A stretch of DNA of 64,000 nucleotides from Gammaproteobacteria bacterium (GCA_003353945.1 PIVM01000013.1:1-64000); one strand, 5' to 3'; counted from the stretch's first letter, positions 45,304-59,262 are shown. Translations and numbers: made by a program. Notes: generated by a model from the sequence alone, not told the origin.

Positions 45304-48300
45304 AATTGCCAGTTTGTACATCTGCGTACCCATACCGAGTTTTCACTGCTTGATGGTTTGTTGCGCATCAAGCCGCTCGTCAATAAGGTGGCCGAACTTG
45401 GGATGCCTGCTGTAGGTGTAACGGATCAAACAAACTTCTATGGCTTGGTAAAATTCTATAAGGCAGCAATAGCGTCAGGAATCAAACCCCTATTCGGCTG
45501 TGACTTTTTTGTATTGGATGAAGAAGACGAAGATCATCAGCCCTACCTGCTCACCTTATTTGCACAAAATCAGCAGGGTTATCGCAATATTATCGAGTTG
45601 ATTTCCAAGGCCTACCAGCAGGGGCAACGCCAGGGAATTGCCCATATCTATCGCCATTGGCTGGGTGACTATTGTCAGGGCGTTATCGCGCTTAGCGGTG
45701 CCAAACAAGGCGATATCGGCCGGGCGCTGGTAGCCGATAATACTCAGCTGGCAGACCAGCGTCTTCAACAGTGGTGTGCTTTGTTTCCCGGACGGTTTTA
45801 TCTCGAAGTACAACGCACTGGCAGGGATCAGGACGAAAGGTATCTCCATGCAGTGGTGACATTATCTGAGCGCGGCGCTTGCCCAGTGGTTGCCACCAAT
45901 GATGTAAGATTTATGGCGCAGTCTGATTATGAGGCGCATGAGGCGAGAGTGTGTATCTATGAAGGTCGAACGCTTGATGACCCGCGTCGTGCCCGACTCT
46001 ACAGCGATCAGCAGTACCTCAAAACACCGGCTGAAATGCTAGAGTTATTTTCCGATATTCCCGAAGCTTTACAAAACAGCATTGAAATAGCCAAGCGCTG
46101 CAGTGTGCCACTGACGTTGGGGGATTATCAACTGCCGGATTATCCCGTGCCTGCAGGCATGACGATGGATGCGTTTTTTAGGCAACAATCCCAGGAAGGG
46201 TTGCAAGAACGTTTAGCGGTTCTCTTTGATACTGAGTCATCGGATTTTGCTGATAAAGAAAAAATCTATCAACAGCGACTGGAGTTTGAACTCAATATTA
46301 TTATCCAGATGGGATTTCCCGGTTATTTCCTGATTGTGATGGATTTTATTCAGTGGGCTAAGGATCACGATATACCGGTCGGTCCGGGGCGGGGGTCAGG
46401 AGCGGGTTCTTTGGTGGCCTATGTGCTGAAAATTACAGACCTTGATCCGATTGAATATGACTTGCTGTTCGAACGTTTTCTCAATCCCGAGCGTGTTTCA
46501 ATGCCGGATTTTGATGTTGATTTCTGTATGGATAACCGCGATCGGGTTATCAATTATGTTGCTGAAAACTACGGTCGTGATGCGGTCAGTCAGATTATTA
46601 CTTTTGGCACGATGGCCGCTAAGGCTGTTGTGCGTGATGTGGCCAGAGTGCAAGGTAAGTCCTATGGGCTTGCGGATAAGCTGTCCAAAATGATTCCCTT
46701 TGAAGTGGGCATTACACTGGAAAAAGCCTGCGAGCAGGAAGAACCACTGCGGGATTTTCTGGCCGAAGACGGGGATGCCCAGGAAATCTGGGATATGGCG
46801 AAACAGTTGGAAGGCATTACGCGTAATGTTGGCAAGCATGCGGGTGGCGTGGTGATTGCGCCGACCAAACTGACAGATTTTGCGCCCTTATATTGTGATG
46901 AAACCGGCGGAGGATTGGTCACCCAGTTTGACAAGGGAGATGTGGAAGACGCGGGGCTGGTCAAATTTGATTTTCTGGGTTTGCGGACCCTGACGATAAT
47001 TGACTGGGCCATCAAAATCATCAATGGGCAAAGGCAATTGTCGGGAGAGTCGGCGCTGAGTGTCATGTCGATTCCGCTGGTGGATAAGGCGACATTTGAT
47101 TTGCTGCAGGCAGCGACAACCACTGCTGTGTTTCAGCTTGAATCACGAGGGATGAAAGATCTGATCAAGCGTCTGCGACCGGATTGTTTCGAAGATATCA
47201 TCGCGCTGGTGGCCTTATTTCGTCCGGGGCCGCTGCAATCGGGTATGGTAGATAATTTTATCAACCGCAAGCACGGTAGAGAGGCAATCGCCTATCCCGA
47301 TCATCAATATCAGCATGAATCACTGAAGCCGATACTGGAACCCACTTACGGCATTATCCTGTACCAGGAACAGGTCATGCAAATTGCTCAGGAACTGGCC
47401 GGCTATACGCTTGGCGGTGCAGACATGCTGCGCCGGGCGATGGGTAAGAAAAAACCGGAAGAGATGGCCAAGCAGCGTGACGTCTTTGAGAGCGGAGCGG
47501 TTGGCAAAGGTGTGGACGGTGAGCTGGCCATAAAGATCTTTGATCTGGTGGAAAAGTTCGCGGGTTATGGTTTCAATAAATCCCACTCTGCAGCGTATGC
47601 CCTGGTGTCCTACCAGACGGCATGGCTAAAGACTCATTATCCGGCGCCCTTTATGGCGGCAACAATGAGCTCAGAATTGCAGAACACCGACAAAATTGTC
47701 ATCTTCATTGAAGAGTGCCGAGCCATAAAACTGGAGTTACGCTCACCTGATGTTAATGAGGGTGAGTATATGTTTACCGTCAATGACAAAGGTGAAATTG
47801 TCTATGGGCTGGGAGCCATTAAAGGCTTGGGTGAAGGTCCGATTGAGAGCATGATTACAGCAAGACAAAACGCAGGGCCATTTCGGAATCTTTTCGATTT
47901 TTGTGAAAGAACCGATTCACGCAAACTGAACAAACGTGCTCTTGAAGCGCTGATTCGCGCTGGCGCGTTTGATAGCCTGGGCGAAGAACGCTCGATTCTT
48001 ATGGCCAGCATGAATGAGGCAATGAAAGCAGCTGAGCAGACAGCTAAAAACCAGGATTGTGGTATCAGTGACTTATTTGGTTCGGTGGTTCCCAGTACAG
48101 AGGAGCATGATGTTTATACCGATTTTCGACAGGTACACCTCTGGAGTGGTCGAGAGCGCCTGGCGGGTGAAAAGGAGACTCTGGGCTTATATCTAACGGG
48201 GCATCCGATTGATGATTATGAGAAGGAAATACGATTATTCAGTCGTTCACGCATTGTTGATTTGAAAGCAGATAAAAATACACAAGCCGTAACGGGTTTG

Positions 48301-48789
48301 ATTGTTGGGATGCGTACCGTAAAGACCAAGCGCGGAGACATGATGGCGATCCTGACGCTTGATGATCGTTCCGCACGTCTTGAAGTGACGATCTTTTCAG
48401 ATCTCTATTTGGCAAATCGAGATAAGTTGGTCAAGGATGCCATTGTTGTGCTGGAAGGAGAGGTCAGGTATGACGATTACTCGGGTGGTTTAAAAATGAC
48501 CACAAAAACGGTCATGAGCCTGGTCGAAGCACGTCAGCGCTATGCCCGGGAATTACTGATTACGGTGAATGACCGACAGTTTAGTCCAGGTTTCGAGGCG
48601 CAGTTTGCGGCCTTGCTGGCGCCACATCAAGAGGAGGGTTGTCCCGTCAGAGTGAAATATGAGCATGACGAGTATCGGGTTGCACTGTTGTTGGCGGACA
48701 AGTGGCGTGTTAGTCCATCTGATGAGCTGTTGACTCGTTTGAAGGATTGCTTTGGGCAAGGCAATGTGGCGTTAAATTACACTCGTTAA
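45301..48789 (+). CDS. dnaE: DNA polymerase III alpha subunit
   Basis: Replicative polymerase, 1162 residues. An N-terminal PHP domain (FVHLRTHTEFSLLDGLLRIK), the polymerase core with PVGPGRGSGAGSLVAYVLKI, and the catalytic aspartates in MPDFDVDFCMDNR and VKFDFLGLRTLTI, then helix-hairpin-helix and OB domains (AVTGLIVGMRTVKTKRGDMM) and the C-terminal tau-binding part are all visible. E. coli DnaE has 1160 residues. The ATG at 45301 carries no Shine-Dalgarno sequence; the preceding duplicated start region and overlapping mini-ORF may control it. accA follows 78 bases later, as in E. coli. Confidence 0.97.
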   Translation: MNCQFVHLRTHTEFSLLDGLLRIKPLVNKVAELGMPAVGVTDQTNFYGLVKFYKAAIASGIKPLFGCDFFVLDEEDEDHQPYLLTLFAQNQQGYRNIIELISKAYQQGQRQGIAHIYRHWLGDYCQGVIALSGAKQGDIGRALVADNTQLADQRLQQWCALFPGRFYLEVQRTGRDQDERYLHAVVTLSERGACPVVATNDVRFMAQSDYEAHEARVCIYEGRTLDDPRRARLYSDQQYLKTPAEMLELFSDIPEALQNSIEIAKRCSVPLTLGDYQLPDYPVPAGMTMDAFFRQQSQEGLQERLAVLFDTESSDFADKEKIYQQRLEFELNIIIQMGFPGYFLIVMDFIQWAKDHDIPVGPGRGSGAGSLVAYVLKITDLDPIEYDLLFERFLNPERVSMPDFDVDFCMDNRDRVINYVAENYGRDAVSQIITFGTMAAKAVVRDVARVQGKSYGLADKLSKMIPFEVGITLEKACEQEEPLRDFLAEDGDAQEIWDMAKQLEGITRNVGKHAGGVVIAPTKLTDFAPLYCDETGGGLVTQFDKGDVEDAGLVKFDFLGLRTLTIIDWAIKIINGQRQLSGESALSVMSIPLVDKATFDLLQAATTTAVFQLESRGMKDLIKRLRPDCFEDIIALVALFRPGPLQSGMVDNFINRKHGREAIAYPDHQYQHESLKPILEPTYGIILYQEQVMQIAQELAGYTLGGADMLRRAMGKKKPEEMAKQRDVFESGAVGKGVDGELAIKIFDLVEKFAGYGFNKSHSAAYALVSYQTAWLKTHYPAPFMAATMSSELQNTDKIVIFIEECRAIKLELRSPDVNEGEYMFTVNDKGEIVYGLGAIKGLGEGPIESMITARQNAGPFRNLFDFCERTDSRKLNKRALEALIRAGAFDSLGEERSILMASMNEAMKAAEQTAKNQDCGISDLFGSVVPSTEEHDVYTDFRQVHLWSGRERLAGEKETLGLYLTGHPIDDYEKEIRLFSRSRIVDLKADKNTQAVTGLIVGMRTVKTKRGDMMAILTLDDRSARLEVTIFSDLYLANRDKLVKDAIVVLEGEVRYDDYSGGLKMTTKTVMSLVEARQRYARELLITVNDRQFSPGFEAQFAALLAPHQEEGCPVRVKYEHDEYRVALLLADKWRVSPSDELLTRLKDCFGQGNVALNYTR

Positions 48790-48867
48790 TGTGGTAGAGT
48801 GAGCGGTTCAATGGCCTATGGTGTGTGTCTGAACCCATTATGAAGTAACACATATGGAGAGTGTGTC

Positions 48868-49869
48868 ATGCCTCAAGTGCTTAACGAGCGGTCAAAAAAA
48901 GCGGTAATAAAAAGAACGATGAATCCGAATTATCTCGATTTTGAACAACCCATTGCTGATCTTGAAGTGAAAATTGAGGAGCTTCAATTGGTCGGCAGTG
49001 ATAATGATATCAATATCACTGATGAAATCACCAAACTGAAAGAGAAAAACCAGAAGCTAACTGAAAAGATCTTTTCTAATTTAACACCCTGGGATATCGT
49101 CAAAGTAGCCCGACACCCCCTCCGCCCCTACACGCAGGACTATCTGCCACGGGTGTTTACTGAATTTGAGGAATTGCACGGTGACCGACATTTTGGTGAC
49201 GACAAAGCCATTATTGCGGGTGTTGCACGCCTGGATGGTGAGCCGGTTATGGTCATTGGCCAGGAAAAAGGCCGCAGTGTGAAGGAAAAAGTAAAGCGTA
49301 ATTTTGGTATGCCTAAGCCGGAAGGTTACCGCAAGGCGTTGCGATTAATGGAAATGGCCGAGCGCTTCAAATTGCCCATTATTACCTTGATTGACACCCC
49401 AGGGGCCTATCCGGGCATTGATTCGGAAGAACGTGGCATCAGTGAAGCTATTGCACAAAACCTGGCGGTAATGTCTCGCTTAAAGACGCCGATTATCTCT
49501 GTCGTCATTGGTGAGGGTAGCTCTGGTGGTGCGTTGGGCATTGGTGTCAGTGATCATATTGCCATGTTGCAGTATTCCACCTACTTTGTGATATCGCCTG
49601 AAGGCTGTGCCAACATTATATGGAAAACCTCTGAAAAGGCCCCGGATGCGGCAGAGGCGATGGGCCTGACATCGACGATTCTTCAAGATCTGGGGATTGT
49701 TGATGCAACAATTCCAGAGCCTATGGGCGGCGCACATCGGGATATTGATTTGGTGTCAGAGCGTATCAAGGCCCATCTGGTTGAAGAAATGCGATCTTTG
49801 CTGGCGATGGATATAGATGAATTGTTGGAAAAACGCTATCAGAGGCTGATGTCTTACGGAAACGATTGA
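48868..49869 (+). CDS. accA: Acetyl-CoA carboxylase carboxyltransferase, alpha subunit
   Basis: With AccD transfers carboxyl from biotin to acetyl-CoA in the first step of fatty acid synthesis. 333 residues from the ATG at 48868, which has a GGAG site 8 bases upstream; the usual family start is 17 codons further (48919, [16 protein letters not shown]), so the first 17 residues are an addition or a wrong start. Hallmarks: [79 protein letters not shown] and [20 protein letters not shown]. An intrinsic terminator follows. Confidence 0.95.
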   Translation: MPQVLNERSKKAVIKRTMNPNYLDFEQPIADLEVKIEELQLVGSDNDINITDEITKLKEKNQKLTEKIFSNLTPWDIVKVARHPLRPYTQDYLPRVFTEFEELHGDRHFGDDKAIIAGVARLDGEPVMVIGQEKGRSVKEKVKRNFGMPKPEGYRKALRLMEMAERFKLPIITLIDTPGAYPGIDSEERGISEAIAQNLAVMSRLKTPIISVVIGEGSSGGALGIGVSDHIAMLQYSTYFVISPEGCANIIWKTSEKAPDAAEAMGLTSTILQDLGIVDATIPEPMGGAHRDIDLVSERIKAHLVEEMRSLLAMDIDELLEKRYQRLMSYGND

Positions 49870-49932
49870 ACGGATTAAAGGATTAATGTAGCGAAAAGCG
49901 ATGTTTTCATTGTTACTGAGAGTTGTTGAAAT

Positions 49933-49958
49933 AAGGGGGGGCAATTGCTCCCCTTTTT
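49933..49958 (+). terminator. Intrinsic terminator after accA
   Basis: G-rich arm AAGGGGGGG and CTCCCCTT arm around a short AATTG loop, followed by TTTTT. It closes the long lpxD-accA operon. Confidence 0.85.
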
Positions 49959-50034
49959 GCTTAAAGCAGCTTGCATTGAGTGTGTTTCATTCCCCTAGTA
50001 CGGGTTAGAACAATCAGTAGATACTATTGAGTTT

Positions 50035-51408
50035 ATGGATACGCCATTGTTTTCTGATATTGACCGCCAGTTAAGCGCTTATGCTGACTGCAAACGCTGG
50101 ATTGTGGCCTACAGTGGTGGTCTGGATTCTCATGTGTTGCTACATCTGGTTCAGAGAGCATGGGCAGAGATGCCACAAGTAAATTCTCAGTGGGAAAAGC
50201 CTCGATTGCTCGCCCTGCACATTAATCACGGGCTAAATCCTCAAGCGGATCAGTGGCAGGAACATTGTGCTCGGAATGCACGCTTAGCAGGTATTGAGTT
50301 TCTGTCTGAGTCGGTTGTAGTGCAGAGAGCATCGCGCGACAGCTTGGAGAATGCAGCGCGGCGTGCTCGATATCTGGCGTTTGAGCAATTGCTAGAAACC
50401 GATGATCTGTTGTTGATGGCCCATCACCAGGATGATCAAATCGAAACATTTTTACTACGTCAGCTGCGAGGCAGCGGAATCCGTGGCTTGACAGCCATGC
50501 CGGCAAAGAGAGCGCTTGGGCGCGCTCGCTTATTCAGGCCACTTTTGTTAACGACGCGCCAGCAGATCCTTGATTATGCACATCAACATCATCTCCAGTG
50601 GATAGAAGACGAGAGCAATCTCGATCCGGTATATGACCGTAATTATCTGCGTCACCTCTTAATTCCCAAGTTGGCCGATCGTTGGAGCGGATACCGAAAA
50701 ACCCTTTCCCGTGTTATCGAACAGATAGATGAGTCCAATCAGCTGTTGGATGATCTGGCTAGCATTGACCTTGAGGATTCGCGGGACAAACCCTATGCCT
50801 GGGGTGGGTCGGCCTTACCGCTTAAGCCATTGCGGGTATTAACGTGGCAACGCCAGAAAAATGCCCTGCGTTACTGGTTGAAAAAGAAAAACTTGCCCGT
50901 CCCGACAGCAGCACAGATCAGGGAATTGAGGCCAATGCTGGAAGGTGGTGCCAGTCCACTGGCTGAGTTGCGCTTTGCTGGCATTTGCCTGCGTTGTTAT
51001 AACGATCAATTGATTGTGATGCCTCCCCTGTCAAAGCATGAGAAGGGAAAACGGTATGTTATTAAAAAGCAGGAGCTGCTCACAATAGAGGGTGTAGGCC
51101 AAGTGCAACTGCTGCCCGCTGGCTTGGGTCAAGGCGTATTGCTGCGTGATAATCTCCATATTCGGTTTCGCAAGGGAGGGGAGCGGTGCAAACCGCTGGG
51201 GCGAGGAGGGACACAAAGCCTGAAAAAGTTGCTGCAAGATCGACGTATACCGCCCTGGTGGCGTGACAGGGTGCCCTTACTTTACGGAGGTGATCAACTG
51301 TTGGCAGTTGCAGATTTATGGGTGTGTGACGGTTGTTCTCCTCCTGCTAATCAAGTCGGCTATCAGCTGCAATGGCTTAGACCAGAGATGGCGATGCCGG
51401 GCCATTGA
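50035..51408 (+). CDS. tilS: tRNA(Ile)-lysidine synthase
   Basis: Adds lysine to C34 of tRNA-Ile(CAU), changing its codon from AUG to AUA. 457 residues: P-loop motif WIVAYSGGLDSHVLLHLVQR (SGGxDS), ALHINHGLNPQADQWQEHC, MAHHQDDQIETFLLRQLRGS and the C-terminal domains ending in VPLLYGGDQLLAVADLWVCD. Located after accA and before pyrG, an arrangement also found in Pseudomonas. The start lacks a strong ribosome site. Confidence 0.96.
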   Translation: MDTPLFSDIDRQLSAYADCKRWIVAYSGGLDSHVLLHLVQRAWAEMPQVNSQWEKPRLLALHINHGLNPQADQWQEHCARNARLAGIEFLSESVVVQRASRDSLENAARRARYLAFEQLLETDDLLLMAHHQDDQIETFLLRQLRGSGIRGLTAMPAKRALGRARLFRPLLLTTRQQILDYAHQHHLQWIEDESNLDPVYDRNYLRHLLIPKLADRWSGYRKTLSRVIEQIDESNQLLDDLASIDLEDSRDKPYAWGGSALPLKPLRVLTWQRQKNALRYWLKKKNLPVPTAAQIRELRPMLEGGASPLAELRFAGICLRCYNDQLIVMPPLSKHEKGKRYVIKKQELLTIEGVGQVQLLPAGLGQGVLLRDNLHIRFRKGGERCKPLGRGGTQSLKKLLQDRRIPPWWRDRVPLLYGGDQLLAVADLWVCDGCSPPANQVGYQLQWLRPEMAMPGH

Positions 51409-51498
51409 GCGCTGATTGGCTTTCTGCTAAGCTGCCTAGCCATCCTTGGAGGCTTGAAGCATCAGTTTCCAGACCGTTCTTCATCCAATTATTACTAA

Positions 51499-53142
<1,644 letters not shown>

Positions 53143-53151
53143 TTGCTTGAT

Positions 53152-53997
53152 ATGATGCAAAACACGATTCATGTTGGCGATATTGCTGTCGCCAATGACA
53201 AACCCTTTGTTCTGTTTGGCGGCATGAACGTGTTGGAGTCGCGGGATTTAGCAATGGAGGTTGCCTCTCACTATGTTGACGTGTGCCAGCGATTAAAGAT
53301 TCCTTATGTGTTTAAAGCCTCTTTTGACAAGGCCAATCGCTCTTCCATCAACTCTTTTCGAGGGCCGGGTCTGGAAAAGGGGTTGGCTATTCTCAGTGAG
53401 ATAAAGCAACGGTTTCATGTGCCTCTGATTACCGATGTGCACGAGCCTTACCAGGCACAAGCGGTGGCTGATGTGGTGGATGTCATTCAGTTGCCAGCGT
53501 TTTTAAGTCGACAGACTGATTTAGTGCTTGCTATGGCAAAAACAAATGCAGTTATTAATGTGAAAAAGGCCCAATTTCTGGCGCCACAGGAAATGGCGCA
53601 TATAATTAGAAAGATTGAAGAAGCGGGCAATCCAAAGATTATGCTCTGTGAACGGGGCAGCTGTTTTGGATATAACAATCTGGTGGTCGATATTCTGGGT
53701 TTTGGCGTAATGAAACAATTTGCCTGCCCCTTGTTATTTGATGTCACGCACGCCTTGCAACAGCCAGGCGGCAGGCCGGATTCAGCGGGTGGTCGACGCA
53801 CGCAGGTCGTTGAGCTTGCACGGGCAGGTCTATCACAGGGTATCGCGGGTTTGTTTCTCGAGGCGCACCCTGATCCTGAAAAGGCGAAGTGTGATGGTCC
53901 TTGTGCATTACCTTTGGGTAAACTGGACGCTTTTTTAACACAAATGAAATCAGTTGATGATCTGGTAAAGGGATTTCCACCCCTGCGGATTAACTGA
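53152..53997 (+). CDS. kdsA: 2-dehydro-3-deoxyphosphooctonate aldolase (KDO-8-P synthase)
   Basis: Condenses PEP and arabinose-5-phosphate to KDO-8-phosphate for lipopolysaccharide. 281 residues, TIM barrel with [90 protein letters not shown] and [11 protein letters not shown]. The frame opens at a TTG at 53143, directly after the pyrG stop; the ATG at 53152 is used because it starts the family N-terminus. Confidence 0.97.
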   Translation: MMQNTIHVGDIAVANDKPFVLFGGMNVLESRDLAMEVASHYVDVCQRLKIPYVFKASFDKANRSSINSFRGPGLEKGLAILSEIKQRFHVPLITDVHEPYQAQAVADVVDVIQLPAFLSRQTDLVLAMAKTNAVINVKKAQFLAPQEMAHIIRKIEEAGNPKIMLCERGSCFGYNNLVVDILGFGVMKQFACPLLFDVTHALQQPGGRPDSAGGRRTQVVELARAGLSQGIAGLFLEAHPDPEKAKCDGPCALPLGKLDAFLTQMKSVDDLVKGFPPLRIN

Positions 53998-54006
53998 ATG
54001 AGTTAA

Positions 54007-55320
<1,314 letters not shown>

Positions 55321-55345
55321 AGAGTTAACGTTGTAACAAACCATT

Positions 55346-55621
55346 ATGATAAAAACGTTGTTGATTGTATTGTCTGTTGTGCTTGTGGGGCTGCAGTATC
55401 GCCTGTGGATAGCTGAAGGCAGTTTTACAAATATTGCCGAGCTGAAGGAACAATTACATCAGCAGCAGGCGGTCAATCAACAACTTCTAGAGCGAAACCA
55501 GCGACTGGAAGCCCAGGTGATTGAGTATAAAGAGGGCTTGGACAGTGTTGAGGAAAATGCCCGCAATCAGTTGGGTATGATTCGTAAAGGAGAATCCTTT
55601 TACCAGTTGTTAGGGGAGTAG
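55346..55621 (+). CDS. ftsB: Cell division protein FtsB
   Basis: A 91-residue bitopic inner-membrane protein of the FtsBLQ complex: short cytoplasmic N-terminus, membrane helix at about 4-20, then a periplasmic leucine-zipper coiled coil (IAELKEQLHQQQAVNQQLLE) and the conserved LDSVEENARNQLGMIRKGES with family GMIR motif. It follows eno and precedes ispD, the usual order. Confidence 0.94.
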   Translation: MIKTLLIVLSVVLVGLQYRLWIAEGSFTNIAELKEQLHQQQAVNQQLLERNQRLEAQVIEYKEGLDSVEENARNQLGMIRKGESFYQLLGE

Positions 55622-55636
55622 CCAAGCTTCTTACCT

Positions 55637-56368
55637 ATGGCCTGTGCGTCTGTGAAGTCTCAACTCAGTGATCCGTTTTGGTTTGTGGTGCCTGCTGCTG
55701 GCGTCGGTGCTCGCATGGGCATGGAAAACCCCAAACAGTATTTGCAGCTTAATCAGCAAACCATTATTGAGCATACGCTGACAAAACTGACTGCTTTTGA
55801 AAACAGTCGAGGTATTGTTGTAGCTATCGCAGACAATGATCCTTACTGGTCAGAGCTATCTTGTGCCAAGCAATCACAAGTGCAAACGGTTGTTGGAGGA
55901 GCAGAGCGTTATGAGTCGGTGTTGAATGCATTGGAGGCCATCAAAACGCAGGCCAGTGACAATGATTGGGTATTAGTACACGATGTGGCACGGCCATGCA
56001 TTCGCTTATCGTTGATTCAGTCTTTAATGCGTGAGCTTGACGGGCATGAAGTGGGTGGCCTATTGGCGTTGCCGGTATCCGACACGATTAAACGGGTTGC
56101 TGATGATCAGGCTGTACAGCAAACGGTTGACAGGCGATATTTATGGCAGGCACAAACGCCACAAATGTTTCGCTTTGGACTGTTATACCATAGCCTGCAG
56201 CAGGCGCTTGCAGACGGAAGAGTCGTGACAGATGAATCCTCCGCGCTTGAATACGCTGGATATCAACCCAGGGTGGTTGAAGGCAGTGCAGAGAATGTAA
56301 AAATCACTCGCGCCGAGGATTTGCCCTTGGCCGCTTTTTATTTGCAGCAGCAGGAGAGTTGTGCGTGA
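55637..56368 (+). CDS. ispD: 2-C-methyl-D-erythritol 4-phosphate cytidylyltransferase
   Basis: Third MEP-pathway enzyme, transfers CMP from CTP. 243 residues with [20 protein letters not shown] (nucleotide site), [21 protein letters not shown] and [19 protein letters not shown]. An N-terminal extension of about 15 residues precedes the core. Its TGA overlaps the ispF ATG by one base (TGATG). Confidence 0.95.
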   Translation: MACASVKSQLSDPFWFVVPAAGVGARMGMENPKQYLQLNQQTIIEHTLTKLTAFENSRGIVVAIADNDPYWSELSCAKQSQVQTVVGGAERYESVLNALEAIKTQASDNDWVLVHDVARPCIRLSLIQSLMRELDGHEVGGLLALPVSDTIKRVADDQAVQQTVDRRYLWQAQTPQMFRFGLLYHSLQQALADGRVVTDESSALEYAGYQPRVVEGSAENVKITRAEDLPLAAFYLQQQESCA

Positions 56369-56850
56369 TGCGTATTGGGCATGGTTACGATGTGCATCGC
56401 TTCGGTTCGGGAGATTCCGTGATATTGGGCGGTGTACGGGTGCCGCACGATCGTGGATTGATTGCGCACTCAGATGGTGATGTGTTGTTGCATGCTGTTT
56501 GTGATGCTCTGCTGGGAGCCATGTCGCTGGGTGATATAGGCAAACATTTTCCTGATACCGACAATAACTATAAAAATGCCGATAGTAGAAGCCTGTTACG
56601 ACAGGTCATCGCTATGGTGGCATCACAAAGTTACGACGTTGCCAATCTTGATGTTACTCTGCTGGCTCAGACACCGAAGGTTAGTACCTATACCGATGAG
56701 ATGTGTCATAATCTTGCTGCCGACCTTCAGGTAGAGTGCAATCAGGTGAATGTCAAAGCGACAACAACGGAAAAGTTGGGCTTTGTTGGGCGTGAAGAAG
56801 GTATTGCGGCGCATGCGGTTGTACTGCTAGTCAAGCAAGAAAAGTGCTAG
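56368..56850 (+). CDS. ispF: 2-C-methyl-D-erythritol 2,4-cyclodiphosphate synthase
   Basis: Fifth MEP-pathway enzyme. 160 residues, starting [17 protein letters not shown] at the ATG overlapping the ispD stop. Zinc ligands and active site are seen in [27 protein letters not shown] and [10 protein letters not shown], and [20 protein letters not shown] is the C-terminal signature. Clustered with ispD, and with dxr upstream in this window. Confidence 0.96.
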   Translation: MRIGHGYDVHRFGSGDSVILGGVRVPHDRGLIAHSDGDVLLHAVCDALLGAMSLGDIGKHFPDTDNNYKNADSRSLLRQVIAMVASQSYDVANLDVTLLAQTPKVSTYTDEMCHNLAADLQVECNQVNVKATTTEKLGFVGREEGIAAHAVVLLVKQEKC

Positions 56851-56889
56851 CGCTGACATGATTAAAGCCTACCTTGTGAGTAATGATAC

Positions 56890-57981
56890 GTGACTGACTG
56901 GCATCTTGAAACATTTGCCCACGCAATGGATGGGCCGGTTTGTTCGGCGGTTTTCAAGCAGGAGCTATCCGATTTTCAGGTGTACGAAGAGCTGGGTTTT
57001 GAGCTGGAGGGAGCTGGAGAGCATAGCTACCTTAAAATTCGCAAAACGGATTGTAATACGGTTGATGTAGCAACGTGCATTGCCCGGCTGGTCGGTGTGC
57101 GAGTGAGCGATATTGGTTATTCCGGCTTGAAGGATCGGTGGGCGGTGACGGAGCAATGGTTTAGTGTCTATCGACGGGGTAAACCGGAGCCTGACTGGGA
57201 ACAGTTGAATAACGATAACATTTCAGTTCTCGATACCAGCAGTCATCGTAAGAAACTGCGTCGTGGTGTTCATCAGTGCAATCGATTCAAGCTGGTGTTG
57301 AGAGGCATGCAGGGCTCCAGGGAGGAAGTAGAGCAGCGGCTTTTGCAAATCCAAAATGGAGTGCCCAATTATTTTGGTGAGCAGCGATTTGGTTATAGGC
57401 GTGGCAATGTGTTGCGGGCCATGCAGCTTTTTGAGCATAACCGTCCGGCGCAACGACCTGCTCGAAAACAGGGCTTGTACCTTTCTGCGGCGAGATCCTT
57501 TCTATTTAACCGGATTTTGTCAGATCGGATAGCTGCAGATACATGGCAGCGTTATATCCCCGGAGATGTGTTTAATCTGCAGGGCAGTCGCAGTGTTTTT
57601 GTGCCGGAACAGCTTGATGAGGAACTGATTGATCGCTTAGATCAGGGTGATATTCATATTACCGGTGTCCTGTGGGGAAAGCAGAAGAGCGAAGACGGCA
57701 GCAATGCGAGAACAGATGCTGAGGCTGTTGAGCGGCGTGTGATCCATCAATATCCTGTTTTGGCAGAGGGTTTGGTGAGAAGCGGCATGCAATTGCAAAG
57801 GCGAGCGTTACGAGTCATTCCACAGTCAATGTGTTGGCAGTGGATAGATTCTGATACATTAGAGTTGTCTTTTTCCTTGCCAGCCGGTAGTTTTGCGACT
57901 GCAGTGGTCCGAGAGCTCATTATCCCCGATCAACAGGGGAGTAGGCCGGGAGATAACCGAGGGGAGAAAAATCTGTTTTGA
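56890..57981 (+). CDS. truD: tRNA pseudouridine(13) synthase
   Basis: Makes pseudouridine 13 in tRNA-Glu. 363 residues with [40 protein letters not shown] (catalytic Asp in GLKDR), [12 protein letters not shown] and [16 protein letters not shown], all family signatures. The start is a GTG. In E. coli and Pseudomonas surE follows truD; here pcm follows directly, 26 bases later. Confidence 0.95.
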   Translation: MTDWHLETFAHAMDGPVCSAVFKQELSDFQVYEELGFELEGAGEHSYLKIRKTDCNTVDVATCIARLVGVRVSDIGYSGLKDRWAVTEQWFSVYRRGKPEPDWEQLNNDNISVLDTSSHRKKLRRGVHQCNRFKLVLRGMQGSREEVEQRLLQIQNGVPNYFGEQRFGYRRGNVLRAMQLFEHNRPAQRPARKQGLYLSAARSFLFNRILSDRIAADTWQRYIPGDVFNLQGSRSVFVPEQLDEELIDRLDQGDIHITGVLWGKQKSEDGSNARTDAEAVERRVIHQYPVLAEGLVRSGMQLQRRALRVIPQSMCWQWIDSDTLELSFSLPAGSFATAVVRELIIPDQQGSRPGDNRGEKNLF

Positions 57982-58007
57982 ATAGTGTCAATTTTCAAGG
58001 CGTTGGT

Positions 58008-58643
58008 ATGACTTCCCAACGTACACGGGCACGCATGGTGGAACGTGTACGACAGCAGGGTGTGTGTGATCAGCAGGTGTTGGATGTGTTGAACTCAACA
58101 CCCCGGCACATTTTTCTCGATGAGGCCTTGGCGCACCGAGCCTACGAAGACAGTGCCTTGCCCATAGGGCATAACCAAACATTGTCGCAACCCTATATTG
58201 TTGCGCGAATGACCGAATTGCTGTTGGCCTCCGGTCCTGTCAGTCGGGTGTTGGAATTAGGAACAGGTTCTGGTTACCAGACAGCCGTATTGTCACAATT
58301 GGTAGAGCGTGTTTACAGTGTCGAGCGAATCCGATCGTTGCAAGAAAAAGCGAGACAACGTTTTGGCTTATTGAAATTGCATAATGTGCACTTACGCCAT
58401 GCCGATGGAGGCATGGGTTGGCCGGAAAAAGGTCCTTTTGACGGTATTCTTTCAACGGCGGCTCCACGGCAGGTACCGAAAGAACTTATGGAACAGTTGG
58501 CAATTGGTGGTCGCTTGGTGATTCCTGTGGGAGGTGATAATGATCAGGAGTTGATTGTGATAATTCGTCAAAATGATGGTTATGAGCAACAGATCATAGA
58601 AAAAGTTCGTTTCGTGCCGTTGGTCAAAGGCTTGGTGCGTTAA
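58008..58643 (+). CDS. pcm: Protein-L-isoaspartate O-methyltransferase
   Basis: Repairs isoaspartyl damage in old proteins using S-adenosylmethionine. 211 residues from the ATG at 58008, which has an AAGG site 7 bases upstream and the family start [18 protein letters not shown]; the frame is open to a TTG at 57978, overlapping truD. Signatures: [59 protein letters not shown] and [20 protein letters not shown]. In the canonical order surE would be between truD and pcm. Confidence 0.95.
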   Translation: MTSQRTRARMVERVRQQGVCDQQVLDVLNSTPRHIFLDEALAHRAYEDSALPIGHNQTLSQPYIVARMTELLLASGPVSRVLELGTGSGYQTAVLSQLVERVYSVERIRSLQEKARQRFGLLKLHNVHLRHADGGMGWPEKGPFDGILSTAAPRQVPKELMEQLAIGGRLVIPVGGDNDQELIVIIRQNDGYEQQIIEKVRFVPLVKGLVR

Positions 58644-58749
58644 CAAAGCCTCGTTGTGCAGAGATAAATTTTAGGACAAAATTCTAGCGCTGCAAATCAC
58701 ATTGTTATAAGAGTATGGAAGTATGTTAAGAACAAAAAGGTGGTATTAA

Positions 58750-59262
58750 ATGCTTAAAGCAATTTTGATTTTATCGGCAATTACGCTTATTCCCGCCTTG
58801 GAGTTGCGTGCATCGATTCCCTGGGGCATCTTTCAGCTGGGAGATACAGTAACGTGGCCTATGGTCTTTGTTGTTTGCCTGATTGCTAATATATTGCTTG
58901 GATTTCTGGTTTTTACGGTAATGGGGCCGGTATTTAGTTTTGTGCGAAGATGGCATTGGTTTGACAGAACAATCTGGCCTCGACTCGAGAAAACACAACA
59001 CAAGATTCACCCTTATGTTGAGAAATACGGTGAATTAGGTGTGGCTGTATTTATCGGTATTCCTCTGCCTGGTTCGGGGGTTTACACAGGAGCTTTTGGT
59101 GCCTACCTACTTGGTTTGGATAAACGGAAATTTGCTATCGCCAACGTAGTTGGCGTGTTGATTGCGGCAGTGGCGGTGACAGCCCTGTGCCAATTGATAC
59201 TTCATGGTGTTGTGGCCGATGACAGTATGCTAGCTCAGTTGATGCTAAAAATAAAAGGATGA
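58750..59262 (+). CDS. Small multidrug export family membrane protein (COG2426 type)
   Basis: A 170-residue integral membrane protein with about four membrane helices and the family-specific IPALELRASIPWGIFQLGD and PLPGSGVYTGAFGAYLLGLD blocks. The family name implies drug export, but direct evidence is thin and its real role is unclear. A strong AAGGTGG site lies 6 bases upstream of the ATG. In related bacteria it also lies near pcm/nlpD. Confidence 0.85.
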   Translation: MLKAILILSAITLIPALELRASIPWGIFQLGDTVTWPMVFVVCLIANILLGFLVFTVMGPVFSFVRRWHWFDRTIWPRLEKTQHKIHPYVEKYGELGVAVFIGIPLPGSGVYTGAFGAYLLGLDKRKFAIANVVGVLIAAVAVTALCQLILHGVVADDSMLAQLMLKIKG

